Assembly (NCBI GenBank): GCA_013368445.1
Contig: JAACJO010000009.1
Location: forward strand, 1,674,001-1,738,000
Reading direction: 5' to 3'
Length of the DNA stretch: 64,000 nt
Source of the DNA: Leucocoprinus leucothites
Taxonomy: Eukaryota; Basidiomycota; Agaricomycetes; Agaricales; Agaricaceae
Made by a program: the position numbers and the translations under genes. Positions within the stretch are counted from its first letter, which is position 1. Each line of letters starts with the position of its first letter. The notes below the pieces were generated by a model that was not told the origin of the DNA, did no database searches, and saw only the letters and a list, made by a program, of their open reading frames with translations. Positions 12,244-24,700 of this stretch are shown piece by piece.

Positions 12244-12800
12244 TGTTAAGCATGCAAACACTACAGGTAGGAACTGACATCTAGGACTGGATGACAGAGT
12301 TGGGACAGAGGTAAGACAGAAGCTGATCATTGAATGTGGAAGCGGGTCATGGCCTCAACTTATGTGTTGTGCCAACTACTGACACTTGACCCAGATTTCA
12401 GACAAGATAAGAGAGCAAAGGATGAACAGAGAGCAGAGGAAAGTAGTGTATCGCTAAGTTGATTATCAGACTGAGGAACCCAAGTACAAAGTCATACTAC
12501 TTATATATGATGCAGAATATAGGATCAGATAAGGAAAACAAGCAAAGTAGTAAATGGAGAAATAATCAAAGTGGAGTCTGCAAATTTTACAAGGCTAGAA
12601 GATATAAAATTTACTATTAAACAGTTGTCAGAAAATTTTGACAAGGTGGTATGAATTAATAAAATGGAAGATGTCAGAATAAGTCCAAAGGTGAAAGACC
12701 AATAAAAACCAAAATAACCAATATGCAAAAGCGGATAGGAGTTCAAGAAAATAATACCAAATTCAAACTGTCAGCCATTCTTGGGGATCGGCTTGTGACA
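12244..12800 (-). mobile_element. G1 3' LTR
   Basis: On the plus strand it runs from TGTTAAGCATGC to GGCTTGTGACA, giving TG...CA ends. The internal side is marked by the polypurine tract at 12801-12818. Its sequence is collinear with the solo LTR at 8242-8782. Confidence 0.88.
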
Positions 12801-12818
12801 GTATTCCCCCCTTAGGGC
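12801..12818 (-). promoter_or_regulatory. G1 polypurine tract
   Basis: The minus strand reads CCTAAGGGGGGAATAC directly before the TGTCA start of the 3' LTR. This fixes the element's orientation as minus. A near-copy (CTAAAGGGGGGAATA) lies inside pol near 26815 and might act as a second plus-strand primer, though it also codes in frame. Confidence 0.72.
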
Positions 12819-12937
12819 TGAGCCCTCGAAGCCACATAACTTGATTGTGGGAACCAATTCAAACTTCATATAAATTCTGCCCTGAGGAAAAAATTAAGCT
12901 TTCACACAACTTACTCCTCTAATACTACCATGGTACC

Positions 12938-14184
12938 TACTTCCACCACCCAAGGTTCCAACCCAATATCTGACACTGACCTTGAGGAGGAACTTCACAA
13001 GATGGAGGAAGAGGACACTCATCAAGCAGCCAAGGAGGAGGATCGCAAACAGAGGGAGGCTGAGGAAGCCACAAAAAAGAAATGAGCAGAGGAAGAGCGG
13101 CAGCTGAGGAAGGAAGAGTTGAGGAAGAAAATGGTTGAGAAGAAGCATCAAGAGGCAGAAGAGACAGAGAAAAAGAGGAAAGAGGCCAAAGACGCTGCAT
13201 GGCTGCAAAGGGAGAAGGAGGAGGCTGAACTCGCAGAGCGGATTTGGTTAGAGGCCGAAAAGAAGGAAAAGGAAAGATAGGAGAAAGAGAAGGGGAAAGG
13301 GAAGAGAACAGTGATGGAGGTGGAAGTGGAGATAGTGGAGAGTCTGGCAAAGAAGAAGAAAATGACAGAGAATGTGAAGGCAGGAAACAGGGTTCGAAAA
13401 CCTCATGTGAAACCAACGAGCAGGCCAGCTGAGACGGCCAGGCTAATTCAATGGAGTGCAGCCACTGGCCCCTCCAAGTACCAACTCACAGAGTTGGATG
13501 ATCAAGATGACGACCCACTGTGGATGCCTGGCTCTGGTTTGGCCAGGGATGGAAGAGACAAAACTGCTGCCCTATGAAAATGCGGAAACTACGACACCAA
13601 GAGAGGAAAGATAAAGATGGGCAGAGATAACAAGTATGGGCAGTGCTTGTGTTTGGGCAAGAACTGTACTGAGCAAAGCGACACATGAGTGACTCCCAAT
13701 GTCTGGACTCGGCTGAGCAACTGACAACATCCACAGGGGCAAGTACATATGCGAGCCATGCCATACTTCAAAGCAGAAGTATGCAGTTCCAACAGAGGCT
13801 GACAAACAGCCTCATGAGCAAATGTATGAGCTCATCGTTGAGCAGAGGAGGACCTGTGCTGTTCAATTGGCCATTCTCAAGGAGCTGAAGGGGATCCAGG
13901 CCGAGTTGGGAACTCAGCACTTGGCAATGGTGTTGAGTATCCAGTCCCAGACAAAGGTTGTGGATGGGTTGGCCAAGGACTTTGAAGAGTTCTATGACCA
14001 GCTTGTGCTTGATGACAAGGTGATGGATGATGAGGTGCATGAGAAGGCATAGGCAGAGTTGGATGCCAGGTTGGCCACTAAGAAGAAGACTGTGCTGGAG
14101 ATGTTGGATGCTGGGTCTGGGAATGAGGGAGAGGATGGAGAGGAGGAGAATGAGGGAGAGAAGGAGGATGAGAGTGGTAGTAAG
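12938..14184 (+). pseudogene. Antisense accessory ORF: coiled-coil plus cysteine protein
   Basis: This plus-strand frame starts MVPTSTTQGSNPISD and continues as a highly charged Glu/Lys/Arg/Ala coiled coil (residues about 20-150). A linker follows (SKYQLTELDDQDDDPLWMPG), then a cysteine region (CGNYDTKRGK, CLCLGKNC and YICEPCHTSKQKYA in a shifted frame), a helical stretch (MYELIVEQRRTCAVQLAILK) and an acidic Gly/Glu tail ending SGSK-stop. It is broken by TGA near 13084, TAG near 13279, TGA near 13576 and a frameshift near 13700. It lies between the chromodomain and the 3' LTR of G1, on the opposite strand. Coiled-coil/cysteine proteins of this look are common in basidiomycetes. Function unknown. 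It could also be a captured host gene. Confidence 0.6.
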
Positions 14185-14644
14185 TACTGTTGATGACCCT
14201 GAACCCGGCCGGATAAGGGTTTGGCAGTATGTACATGTCATGTAGAGTATGCATTGGCCTTGAAACCAATGCAGCCTGATAGCGAAGCTTCCCAAATATA
14301 ATTGTGTAGAAGAAGAAGAAAATCTGAGGCTATACACAAGCTGTACAAATATTTAAAGGTAGGGTACTTGAAATCATGGCTTATCTGGGTACCTGGCCAG
14401 GGCGTGGGAGCCGGCCATCAAGTCGCACCAAATACACAATAATAGGCTCCTATTGGTTCATCTTTCGTCAAATAATCCACATCCACCACCCAATCGAGTG
14501 AGTATTACATATTTCTACATTCTTGGTATGCTCTACTTGGTTTAAACAGCTCTCCTTGGGTTCCTACGATGGCTAGTACTGATTTCTTTGGCAGATTCTT
14601 CATTTACAACACCTAAAATTATATGTCTATCAACTGTCCAGGAA

Positions 14645-15411
14645 TCAAGGCTCGTAGCACTCACCTGGTGTCTCTGGGTCCAAAAATGACAACGAGAATG
14701 AGAGCTCACTACTAGGAGTTGAAGGATGGGAGTCAGGCAGCAGTATGTTCAAACCTTCCATAAAGGCGTCATGATCTTGAGCTGACTTCTTTTTTGTAGC
14801 TTTCCTCCCCTTCTTTCCCTGCTTCTTCATTGCCTTCAATGCCCACTCCACCTCTCGTGCTGCAGCCTTAGCAGCCTTCTCTACCCTTTTAGCCTCTGCC
14901 TTGCGCTACTGCTCCTCCTGATGCTCTCGCCTCTTCCTATCCTGCTCAGCTTTCTTCTTCTCCTTTACCACCTCCTGCTTATGTTGGATGATCATCTGCC
15001 TCCGAATCTTGAAGTGTTGCCCAGCCTCCTTCATTACATCCTTCCATTTGGTCATGAACTCCATCTTGGCAAGCTCATCCATGGTTTCTTCACTTGTCAT
15101 GTGGCGGGCCTCTGAACTGCTGTAAGTTTTCTTTTTCTTACTCTTATCTTTGTGAAATGCAACCATGCGAAGCCGCTCATTTTCGTGTTCCATTAGCTTC
15201 TGGATTGCATATGCCTTTTCAAGCTCGATGTATGACCGTTCCAATAAAAGGCGAAGATGATCATTTTGGCTATGAAGATCATTACGAGAGGCTTTTGGGC
15301 CTAGGGGAGGAGGCATTCCGGAAATGGCAAACTGGGGGATTGGTTCAGGGGGTATGGCAGAACATGCCTGTGCACCTGATGCACTCGAGAGAGGATCCTT
15401 GCTAGCCACTG

Positions 15412-15447
<36 letters not shown>

Positions 15448-16839
15448 CTGTAATTATCTTACTGGTAGTGGCGTCAAAGTCAGCAGAGATAATTTCTGTA
15501 TTATCCATTGGCTCGAGAACTGAGGGTAAGGTCGGTGGAATTGGCATGGCTGCCTGAGTTGAGGTAAGTTTGGATGGCTCAAATGCTGAGAGAGGAATTG
15601 CGGATGGATTAAGTGGATAAATTCCTACCTTCGAAAATGCAGAAATAATTGTAGAAGGCTTAAAAGCCTTTCCGCGGGCAGTTGAGTAATGCTCGAGAAA
15701 GTTGGTTTTTGTGATGGGGATGCCATTTTGAGTACACTGGTTGACTTCAGTCTTCCACATTTGTGCAAGGGGACTAAAGACACCAACATCACATGGCTGG
15801 AGTGCATGAGTTGTATGTGAGGGGAGGCAGATCACAATAATTGATGCCTGCATCGCAACCTTACAGAATTTGTAGGTACAATGAAAATTATGGCCATCAA
15901 AAATCAACAAACAATAACAATTAGAGGTATTCTGCTTTCAAGACATGGGCTCAAAGTCATGCTCAAGCCAGAGTGTACCAAGCTCCTTGTCAGTCCAGCC
16001 ATTTGGCGAAACAGAGATGCTACAAAGTGGGATTAGTGATCCATTTGGCTGATCGGAGATAAGCCTGAATGGTACCTTGCCCTACATGGGTTATTACATC
16101 CCCACTCAAGGTTTCGACGCGAGCCCTGAAAGATGACAGAAGGGGGAAGAGCACTCCCATCTGCACAGATTGCCTCAATGATCATGACCATCTCTCTGTT
16201 CCCATTTTCTACCTGTTGTACAGTCTTTTGATTTCAATCAACAATTGCAGCCACACTGCAACCAACACCAAGCTGAACACCTTTCTCATCAGCATTATAG
16301 ATGTTCTCGTGAGGGATATCATATTCCAAGATGATCGTCTTGAGAACATCAAAGAAGTCAGCAACAATAGTGGGATTGAGTGAGCGAGCATGGCACTCTT
16401 CTAGAGTAGTTGTCCACTTGACTTTGAGGTCCGGATGCCTCTCCACAAACTTCCGAGCCCAGTTCTTGCCAACTTCCTTCCCACAAATATCATGAGCATA
16501 ATCTGCCAACATTTCTCCAGTAACTGGCAAGCCCCTCCACCCCATAGCCATCACCCATTCCACAACCACATTCTCTTGTGCAAGAGTCAACCGACACTCA
16601 TGCTCATGTGCTTCTTTTCGAGTTTGGACTCCATTAAGATGAGCAGTCAGGGTGGATCATGGGACATTGAAATCACGGGCAGCAGCACGAATTTTGTATT
16701 CCCGAGTCCCATCAGGAAGCAAAGGTGAGTTATTGATTGCTTGAATTGCCAGTTGAATACATTCCTCAGGACTGAGGATGTTATCCACATCTGGATTAGC
16801 AGGGCAAGTTGAGTTCTCTGTAGTGTTCATAGTGGGCAT
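14645..16839 (-). pseudogene. pogo-family transposase (CENP-B HTH, DDE_1)
   Basis: From MPTMNTTENS (16839) the minus strand encodes a psq-like helix-turn-helix (ECIQLAIQAINN ... REYKIRAAARDFNVP) and a CENP-B-type HTH (LTLAQENVVVEWVMAMGWRG ... NWARKFVERHPDL). The DDE_1 catalytic core follows with NADEKG, LIFDGHNFH and LQPCDVGVFSPLAQMWK, then a long Lys/Arg/Glu C-terminal helix. These catalytic positions (D, D, D) are those of pogo enzymes, which cut and paste at TA. Stops and frame changes, notably near 16655, 16230 and 15910-16130, inactivate it. A trinucleotide run encodes a poly-Thr stretch near 15413-15447. Confidence 0.88.
15413..15447 (+). repeat. (TAG)n / (GTA)n trinucleotide repeat
   Basis: About eleven and a half perfect TAG/GTA units lie inside the transposase. 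On the coding (minus) strand the run reads ACT and encodes poly-threonine. Confidence 0.9.
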
Positions 16840-17519
16840 GGTGACTGTGGGGTCAAAAACTGTCCGTGTCGAATCCTCTAACTATTATCTGATCATTTGC
16901 AGGGAGTATGACATGCCAGGAAGGGTTTTTCTAGCAGACTTTTGATAGAACAATGCCATAAATGGTATCTAATGGTGGGTCAATCTAGTCACCGAAAAAA
17001 AAAGATAAAAATACAAGCATGACAGAATCAGAAGCTCGAAGATCCAATCTATTGACATATATAAAAATCAGGAGGAGGCACCCACTGGAGACTCATGTAT
17101 TGAGGTTTGAACCATGCATCAACTGACTGATTTTCGACACTTACTGCATAACATGAAGACACTTCTTTGTATTGATCTCATGTGGAAGTGGGTCAATAGA
17201 CTTTTCATAATAACATCATCATACCTGGGAGAAAAACTAGTGCTTCTTTGAGGGGTATTGATTTAGAGGAAAATGAGCAAATTGCACATTATTTTGCTCA
17301 AATGCTTACCAAATTCGGAATACAAGCTTTTTTTGGCATTTGATGGACAGTTTTCTGATAGAAGATAACTTTCATTTCACTGGAAATCTTGACAAAACAA
17401 TGCCAACTTGAGTCTATAATAGTACAAAGTCACTAATTGCACTACAACAGCCTCCTCCTTGAGATATTGAGGAAGTGGCTAGGTTCCCAGGGTGGCCCGG
17501 TTCAGGGTCATCAACAGTA

Positions 17520-17819
17520 GGTCATTTCCTCTGGTCCTTCCACTTGGCTCATGTGCTCGTCATGATTTCTGTCTATTTATTGCATCATGTATATCTCATA
17601 CTTTTTTGGGACTTCTTTGAAATTTGCATGGTATTTTTCTTGGGACAAGGTGTAAGGAGAAATCCAAAGTAAGAAAAAGGATGAGAGGGAGATGAGGCTA
17701 TTGGGTGTAAGTGAAAACAAAACAGTAAGTAAGAAAGTATGAAAAATTGTCTAAGTCCAAAAGAATGAGTGAGCCGATATCATGAAATAGGTAAAGAAAA
17801 TACATAGCTGAGATAAAGT
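17520..17819. other. G1 3' non-coding region between pogo and chromodomain
   Basis: About 300 bp with no supported ORF. Read on the plus strand it would be the sequence just after the stop of the antisense ORF, and on the minus strand just after the pol stop. It therefore appears to separate two convergent transcription units in G1. Confidence 0.45.
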
Positions 17820-18969
17820 CTAGGATAAAGGAAGTGGGCCAGGCTTGTCAGGATAAGCAGAATGGAAATCAAAAAGAAGTTCAGCTGCATGTGTAAGTTC
17901 GGTAGCAGGTAACCACAAAGATTCTTCATCAGTATCTTCATATCCCAACCAGATGACCTTGTAAAGAAGTTTGCATGTGTGACATTGATCAATCTTTGAG
18001 TCTACAATGTGGGCGATCTCATACTCTGGCTCACTGTCAATGACAATGGGAGCAGGAGCTGGTTCTGCGCAGTTAGAAAATGGATTGGGTGTGGTCGGCT
18101 CAAGCATTGGAATATGGAAGACAGGATGAACAGCACACATGGAATCTGCAAGGCGAAGGGGGAATGAGTGAGAGCCAGGTTGAGCGATAATTTTGTATGG
18201 ACTGAGATATTTTTCGGAAAGCTTTTTGGATAGATGGGTAGTGCAGAAGAATTTAGCTTTCACAAAAACTTTCTGGCTGACTTTGAACTCCGGGGCTGGT
18301 AACTGATGTGCATCAGCGGATCATTGGTAGTGTTCTTGAGCAGTGGCTATCTCAGCCTTGAGAGTCGTATGTAATTTGTTGAGGTCAACTGCAAAGTCAT
18401 GTGCATGAGCCGATGTGATATTGCATTCAGGATGGACTGTAATGTTTGGGTGATAACCCTTGTTGGCGAAGAAGGGTGAAATTCTGGTGGTAGCACTGGG
18501 CACGTTGTTGTATGCGAATTCTGCAAGTGGGAGGAGGTCGGACCAGTTGTTCTGCTGATAGTTGCAGTAAATGCAAAGGTACTGCTCTAGCATTTGGTTA
18601 GTTCGTTCCATCTGTCCATCACCTTTAGGATGATAACCAGATGTGAAGTGAAGGCACATGTCCAGAGCCGTACTGAGGGAATGGAAGAAGTGTGAGACAA
18701 ACTCTGAACCATGATCAGAAGTGACATGAGAAGGAACACCATGCTTAGAGAATATGTGAATGACAAATAACTGTGCCAGTTCTGCTGAAGTGATAGTGTT
18801 GTGGGTTGGAATGAATACAGCCTGTTTGGAGAGTCGGTCAATGATAACGAGGATGGTGTCAAAGCCAGAGGAGGAAGGGAGTTTCTCCATGAAGTCCATT
18901 GAAATTGAATTCCAAGGGTGTTCAGGAATGGGGAGTTGCTTGAGGTTACTATATGGCTTATGGTGCTGA
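17820..18969 (-). pseudogene. G1 pol C-terminus: integrase catalytic core and chromodomain
   Basis: The integrase core shows WNSISMDFMEKLP, then DRLSKQAVFIPTH, VTSDHGSEFVSHFF and GYHPKGDGQMERTNQMLE, that is the D, D and E of a retroviral-type integrase. A TGA near 18325 precedes a GPY/F-like region (KYLSPYKIIAQPGSHSF, VHPVFHIPMLEP). The end is a chromodomain (YEIAHIVDSKIDQC ... YKVIWLGYEDTDEESLWLPATEL). In chromoviruses this domain directs integration to particular chromatin. The frame continues upstream at 26375 after removal of LINE A2, through CMRSKSQHHKPYSNL. Confidence 0.9.
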
Positions 18970-19049
18970 CATCCTCCTTTCCCTCTTACCACCATCATCG
19001 ATTTCTTTGACAGTGCCTACATACATATTGGTTATGAATACTATCAAAA

Positions 19050-21788
19050 TGACTACACCATCGCATTGGGCAGACCTTAAGGGTACCCCACCACTGTCTT
19101 TGGACCCCATGAATATCACTGACACTGAAACACATGTCTCAATCAACAAGCACGACTGATCTGCATCACCTGCACTCTCTATCAAATCCACCAGGCATTC
19201 TGTCCCTGATGATGCCAAGTCTGCTGCCTTGTCCAGAGCTGGTTCTGATAAAGAGGAAAGTGGTGTGAGTGACTTGGATTCATCTGATGACTCGACCCCC
19301 TCCTCCCCTATCACTGTCCCTACTGCACTTCCATGTGCAGTGTCACACTCATCTCTTAGAACTCCCCCTCCACCATTGTCACATGCTAAGTGAGCTTGTG
19401 CTTGTGAAGCTTGTTGACTGGATACCACACCCAAAGCCATCTCAAGAATGGCATCAATGAGCACATATGATGGCTTCAAATCACCTATTCCCTTCTGGTG
19501 AGGGATTCATAGGTGAGTTAAATCCTCCAGATCCTCTCAATCTGAACTCTTGCAGGGACACGTGGAGCGACCAAGAGGATGGGATTCTCAGAAATGGGGA
19601 ACCTACCACTCAGTTCTTTGGACCCCCACCCACCTCAAGGCTGCCTCATGCGATCCATAGATCAGCTGAGTCAGCAAATGCTGTGCCAACTGGCACTCTG
19701 GCTATCTTTTTTGCTGGATCTTCTGATACTAATGATGTCACACCTGATGTCACACCTGATGTCACTGGTGACATCACTGCACAGCCACAGAAGTCTAGGC
19801 CTGCACAGCCATGTCTCCCGGATCTCAAGGATCCATCAAACACATCCACCGAAGAAACTGTTATCATTGGTGAAGCTGCCTTCAAAGTGCTTGAGGCGCT
19901 TAAATATGTCACAAACTTCTTCAAACACTGTGCTGCACTGGGCTTATGGCCCGGTGAAAAAGACCCAAGGGTTCTCCAAATGGGGGAGCCAATTTATTGT
20001 TTACTCACCACTATGTTTGAGTCAGGCTGGGACCACTTACCCATTAACAGCAAAAGTAGACTCATGATTGTCAAGGCGTTGAGGCACTATTTCAGCCCTC
20101 CGTCTGACATCCCCATGACAGATTCCTCTCCCCCCCCAAAGGGTAAGGAAAAGGGGAAGAAGGTATGCAAACCTTCCCCATCTCTCATCCCAACCCCCCT
20201 ATTCCTGTCTGGCATTGTCGTTGGGCAAACTAATCCCACAGCTCGTATTGATGATGACCACATGAACATCAACCAAGCCCCTCCCATTGAGGGCACCCTC
20301 CCTCTCCCCCAGAATGACATTTTGTCTTCTGGTAAGGCATGTAATGTTTCGTCTGTGTCAGGCTCTAAGGCAAAGAATGACATTATGTCTTCTAAGCTTT
20401 CCAGTCCTATTTGTGTCTCCCAGGCCCCTCCTCCACCTTCCAATCATGTGACTCCAAGGAATGGGAATGGAAACTTTGAGTGTTCAGTTGGGCACCCTTC
20501 TTTTGATGGCCAGGCTCAGCTATCAAAACCTAACCCTAAGGGTGCCTCTGACATGCCACCCCCCATTCCCCCTCCTGACTGTAAGGCATCCACCAAACCC
20601 CTTACAGAACACTTCAGCAAGAAGAATGTGTCATTCGCTGATGCCACCCAACAGGGTGTCCAGTCAGCGGCTTCTTCCTCTAACTCCTCCAACATTGACG
20701 GGGTTAAGATGCAAGAAATGATACTCGCCTTCCCTGAACTTTCATATGACAAAGTCCTTGCTATGTACAAGGCAGGTTTTGGAAGCGCCCAACCCCAGGT
20801 GCCCGAACCATCAACCACAAGCACTCCATGCGCCAAACCCAAAATGACAACACATGGGCCCACTTGTCGCTAAGTCCTTATCCCTTTCGAGGGAAACATC
20901 TTCCCTGACTGAATTAAAGACTTCAATAAGGCAGCCAAATTTTGTAACTGTGGCCTTACTGCTTCTCAATCCAAACTCTGGGTCGAATCGGTCCATGGAT
21001 TATACAACGGTATTTCCATTGCCACCTCGGGTGTCACCACTCCCACTGAACTCGATACAATCAAGTCCTGGCTGAAAAAAGCCTGGCAACTTGGAGACAC
21101 CATCCCCATTGAGCCCCATCTTCCACAATCAAAATATTTCCTCAAAATTGTCGGTGTCCCTTATTGGGTAGCCAATTCCTCCAACCCCCTCTCCCCCACC
21201 TTCATTGAGCAAGCCCTCAGCCAATCATCACTATTCGAGAATGTTATCCTTGCTGCCCACCCTCGCGTCAGGAAAGCCTCCCCTAAATCAGACACAGCTG
21301 TTGTATGGTTCAACATTTGGGACTCCCAGAATGGTACTAAGGCCAAGATGTTGGTTAATTGCACTATCAACTTTGGCCGACACATCAGAACTATCTGTGC
21401 CACCAGTATGCATCCTGGTGTTGCACAGTGCAGGAATTGCTGGTGGTGGGGCCACCCCACTCATGCATGTTGTGCTCTTGGTGCTCGCTGTCAAATCTGT
21501 GGTGGCCCTCATCGCATTGAGAACCACCAATCCATGGCCTGGTGCTGCAAGGCTAATCCTAAATCCAATCCCCCTTGTGATGCCACTCCTGATGGCATCC
21601 CATGTCCTCATCTGGAGAACTTCAAGTGCCTTAATTGTAAAGGCGATTATCATGCTAATGACACAAAGTGTCCATTTTGGAGAAATAGGTTCAACTGGAC
21701 CTGGCACTCTAACAAAGCCACTGAGTCATGCACTGCACATGCTGTCTGCACCAATTCCAATCGCTCTGGTAGCAGAGTTGCAGTCTAA
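19050..21788 (+). pseudogene. LINE A2 ORF1
   Basis: It starts at MTTPSHWADLKG, 80 nt from the element's 5' end. The central block is well kept from the HLFPSGEGFIGELNPPD region (19467) to 20873. The C-terminal knuckles are CRNCWWWGHPTHAC, CQICGGPHRIENHQ (last His/Cys lost) and CLNCKGDYHANDTKC. Stops occur near 19158, 19393 and 20871, and a small deletion near 19490 shifts the frame. It ends TAA at 21786-21788. Confidence 0.87.
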
Positions 21789-21790
21789 AT

Positions 21791-24700
21791 ATATCTGGTA
21801 AGAACAATACTACTTCTTCTGTTCATATCTATTCGCAAAACATGGGACGTTCTTATGCCCTGGTTGACACTATCCTTGAATCCAAGAAGCTGGACTTCGA
21901 CATAATTTTTCTACAGGAACCCCTGTGGAATCATATCTACAAGGCACCCTCTACAACTAACCCTGAAGGGAATGATATCATAGGTGCCCCTATTCACCCC
22001 AAGTGGCTGTGTATGGTCCGCCCTGCCAAGCCTAATGACCCCCAATCCCATACTCTGACCTATGTTCACAGATGTCTACTTTGTATAAGACCCATCCTTC
22101 AACAAGAGTGGATTAACCATTGTGATATACAAATCTTGGGACTATTTAACTGGGGTAATTATATCCATTTTCTCAACATATATTCTGACTTGTCTTCCTC
22201 GGCGATTAACTTTCTTTCAACAAATTTCATTGACATCCCTAATATTGTATATATGGGAGGCAACTTTAATTGTCGTTCTCTAGAGTGGGATCCCTCAGTC
22301 TCCCATATCCCTCATTCCGCCACAACTCTAACAGAGTTAGTGGACTGTTTCAATCTCACAAGGTCACTACCGACCACTTTCTCCCCAACCCATTTTTCTC
22401 CTATCAAAAATCATGACAATTCGGTTATTGACCTCATATTTTGTGCTAACTATTCCACTCCCCATATCATTGATGCAAATTCGAGACTGCCTTCGGATCA
22501 CACACTGTTGATCATTGACCTCCCGATCCACCCAGATTATATTAATTACAAAAAATGTGTATTGCCAAAAGATAGCGATGAAGAGGCTGCTTTCACTTCT
22601 CAGGTCTCAGAGCATCTAGTGGCCCTTGACTGTTTGAACATTTGCTCCACTTCATGTTTGGACAATATTTCTGCTTCATTGTCTCACATATTATCTGATT
22701 CATGGATCACAAACTCTAAAGTTGTATGGATTACTAACCAGTTGAAAGAATGGTGGAACCCCCACTGCTCTGAGACTTTACTCATTTACAGAAGAACAAA
22801 AGATCAGAAAGACTGGCAAACATTCAGGGTGGCTACTTGAGCTGCCAAACACTCTTTCTTTGATGAGCGCATTCACGAAATAGCATCAAACAACAAATGA
22901 CCCTGGGACCTCATGGAATGGGTCAAACAATGGAAACTCCCTGCTATCGAGGGCATTCGATTTCAAGGATGACCTTGCAATGATCTCCCAGACTTATGGA
23001 ATGCACTTCATTTGTCATATAATTCTGCTTCTGGAAGACCAGTAAGCCCACAGATCTTGGATGAAATGAAATCCCTCCCTCCCCGTTCTTGGGAGAACTT
23101 CTCTGTGCTCGAACTCACTGAATCCCTTTCATCTTGTGCTAACTCATCAGCACCTGGCCCTGATCACATCTCTTGGAAACATCTTAAATCTATCTAGGGA
23201 CTGTCATGGATGGTTACCGGATTTAGGACTTGTTTTCTCACGAATGCTGCTAGGACTTGGATTTACCATTAACAAGATACTTTTCACATGGGAAGGATAG
23301 ATGAGACCCTAAGCTAGATGATAAAGCAAAATCCAATGCAAGGAAGCCAAAAATATAATGAGAAACAGAGACAAAGTTGAACGGATGAGATTTGGATGTA
23401 TCCATCCAGATGGAAAGCCATCCGTTTTTTTGTTTTGAGTCCTGGCTCAAAACTTTCCACTCAATCAACACGAACACTACATTTTCTGTAAGCCTAGGAT
23501 CCTGTCTACTATTTCCAGGTTGAAAATTCCCGGCTGTGGCTAAATCTAACCCTCAGCAGCGCTTGTGAGAAACTGAGTTCCCAAATCCGGTAGTCATCCA
23601 TGATAGTCCCTAAATCTATCGTTGCCCACAACGATTGCCTCAAAAACATCTTACTCATTGCCAATGCATGTGTACGTCTTTCTCACTGGCTAAGTCACTT
23701 CAAAGACTCGGTCTCTATCATCATCCCCAAGCCAAATAAACCAGCCTATGATACTCCAAAAGTGTTTCGCCCTATTGTTCTACTAAACACTTTAGGCAAA
23801 CTTATTGAGAAGATAATCGCTCGCCGTATGCAATTTGAGGCAGTCTCCTCTGGCACTCTTCACCCTAACCAGATGGGAGGGGTTATCCAATGTTCTACTG
23901 AGGATGCAGGTGTCTTCCTTACCCATATTATTCGTACCAGATGGGCCAAAGGTATGATCACTAGTGTTTGTGCCTTTGATATCACCCAATTTTTCCCCTC
24001 CCTCAACCACAAAATCCTTACTGATATCTTACAATGCCAGGGGTTTGCCCCAGAACTTGTGAATTTCTTTTCTCACTACCTTATAGGTCGATCCACCCAA
24101 TTCATGTGGAACACTTTCTTATCTGATGCCCATGACGTGGATGTTGGCATGGGGCAAGGTTCAGCTTTATCCCCCATACTATCTGTGCTCTATTTGGTGC
24201 CCCTCATGTTCATGTTTGACCAATGCACTCATTTACAATCCATTCCCTCTTCCCTTCTATCCTTTGTCAATGATGGGCTTTGTATATCTCAAGCAAAGAA
24301 TTACACTAACACTACTTCTTCCCTTAAAGCAGCCTATTCCATCATTAACTCCATTTGTACTGATCTTGGACTTGTCATTGAACATGCCAAATCTGAGGTT
24401 TTCCACTTTTCCCAATGTCACAACAATTTTAATCCTCCACTTGACCTTTCTGATGTTGGTGGCCCTATCCTTCACCCTAAACACTTCTGGCAGTACCTCA
24501 GCTTTTATTTCAATCATTGACTCTCATTCCAAGAGCATGTCCGATATTACTCTACCAAAGCATTATCCACAGTGAAAGCTATGGGTATGCTAGGTAATTC
24601 CACCCAAGGCCTTCTCCCCCTCCAGAAACGACTTCTCTATAGATCATGCATTGTCCCAGTGGCAACATATGGCTTCCAATTGTGGTACTTTGAAGGCACT

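Larger units (their letters stand above)
14187..17517 (-). mobile_element. pogo/Fot1-like DNA transposon (3.3 kb)
   Basis: The terminal inverted repeats CTGTTGATGACCCTGAACC are perfect over 19 bp at 14187-14205 and 17499-17517. TA flanks both sides (14185-14186 and 17518-17519), the target duplication of the Tc1/mariner/pogo group. It lies at the stop codon of the antisense ORF in G1. A single transposase pseudogene fills most of it. About 500 bp at the right (16840-17498) and 440 bp at the left are non-coding. Confidence 0.92.

Noticed and set aside
12938..14184. Possible ordinary single-copy host gene
   Set aside because: It is enclosed by parts of one Gypsy element (chromodomain on one side, polypurine tract and LTR on the other) and broken by stops. 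I kept it as an accessory ORF with modest confidence instead.
13768..14337. A 189-codon minus-strand ORF opposite the accessory ORF
   Set aside because: Leu/Gln/His-rich shadow of the Glu-rich coiled-coil coding strand, and it crosses the pogo boundary at 14187.
14906..15115. Leu-rich frame opposite the pogo transposase
   Set aside because: Antisense shadow of the transposase C-terminal Lys/Glu helix.
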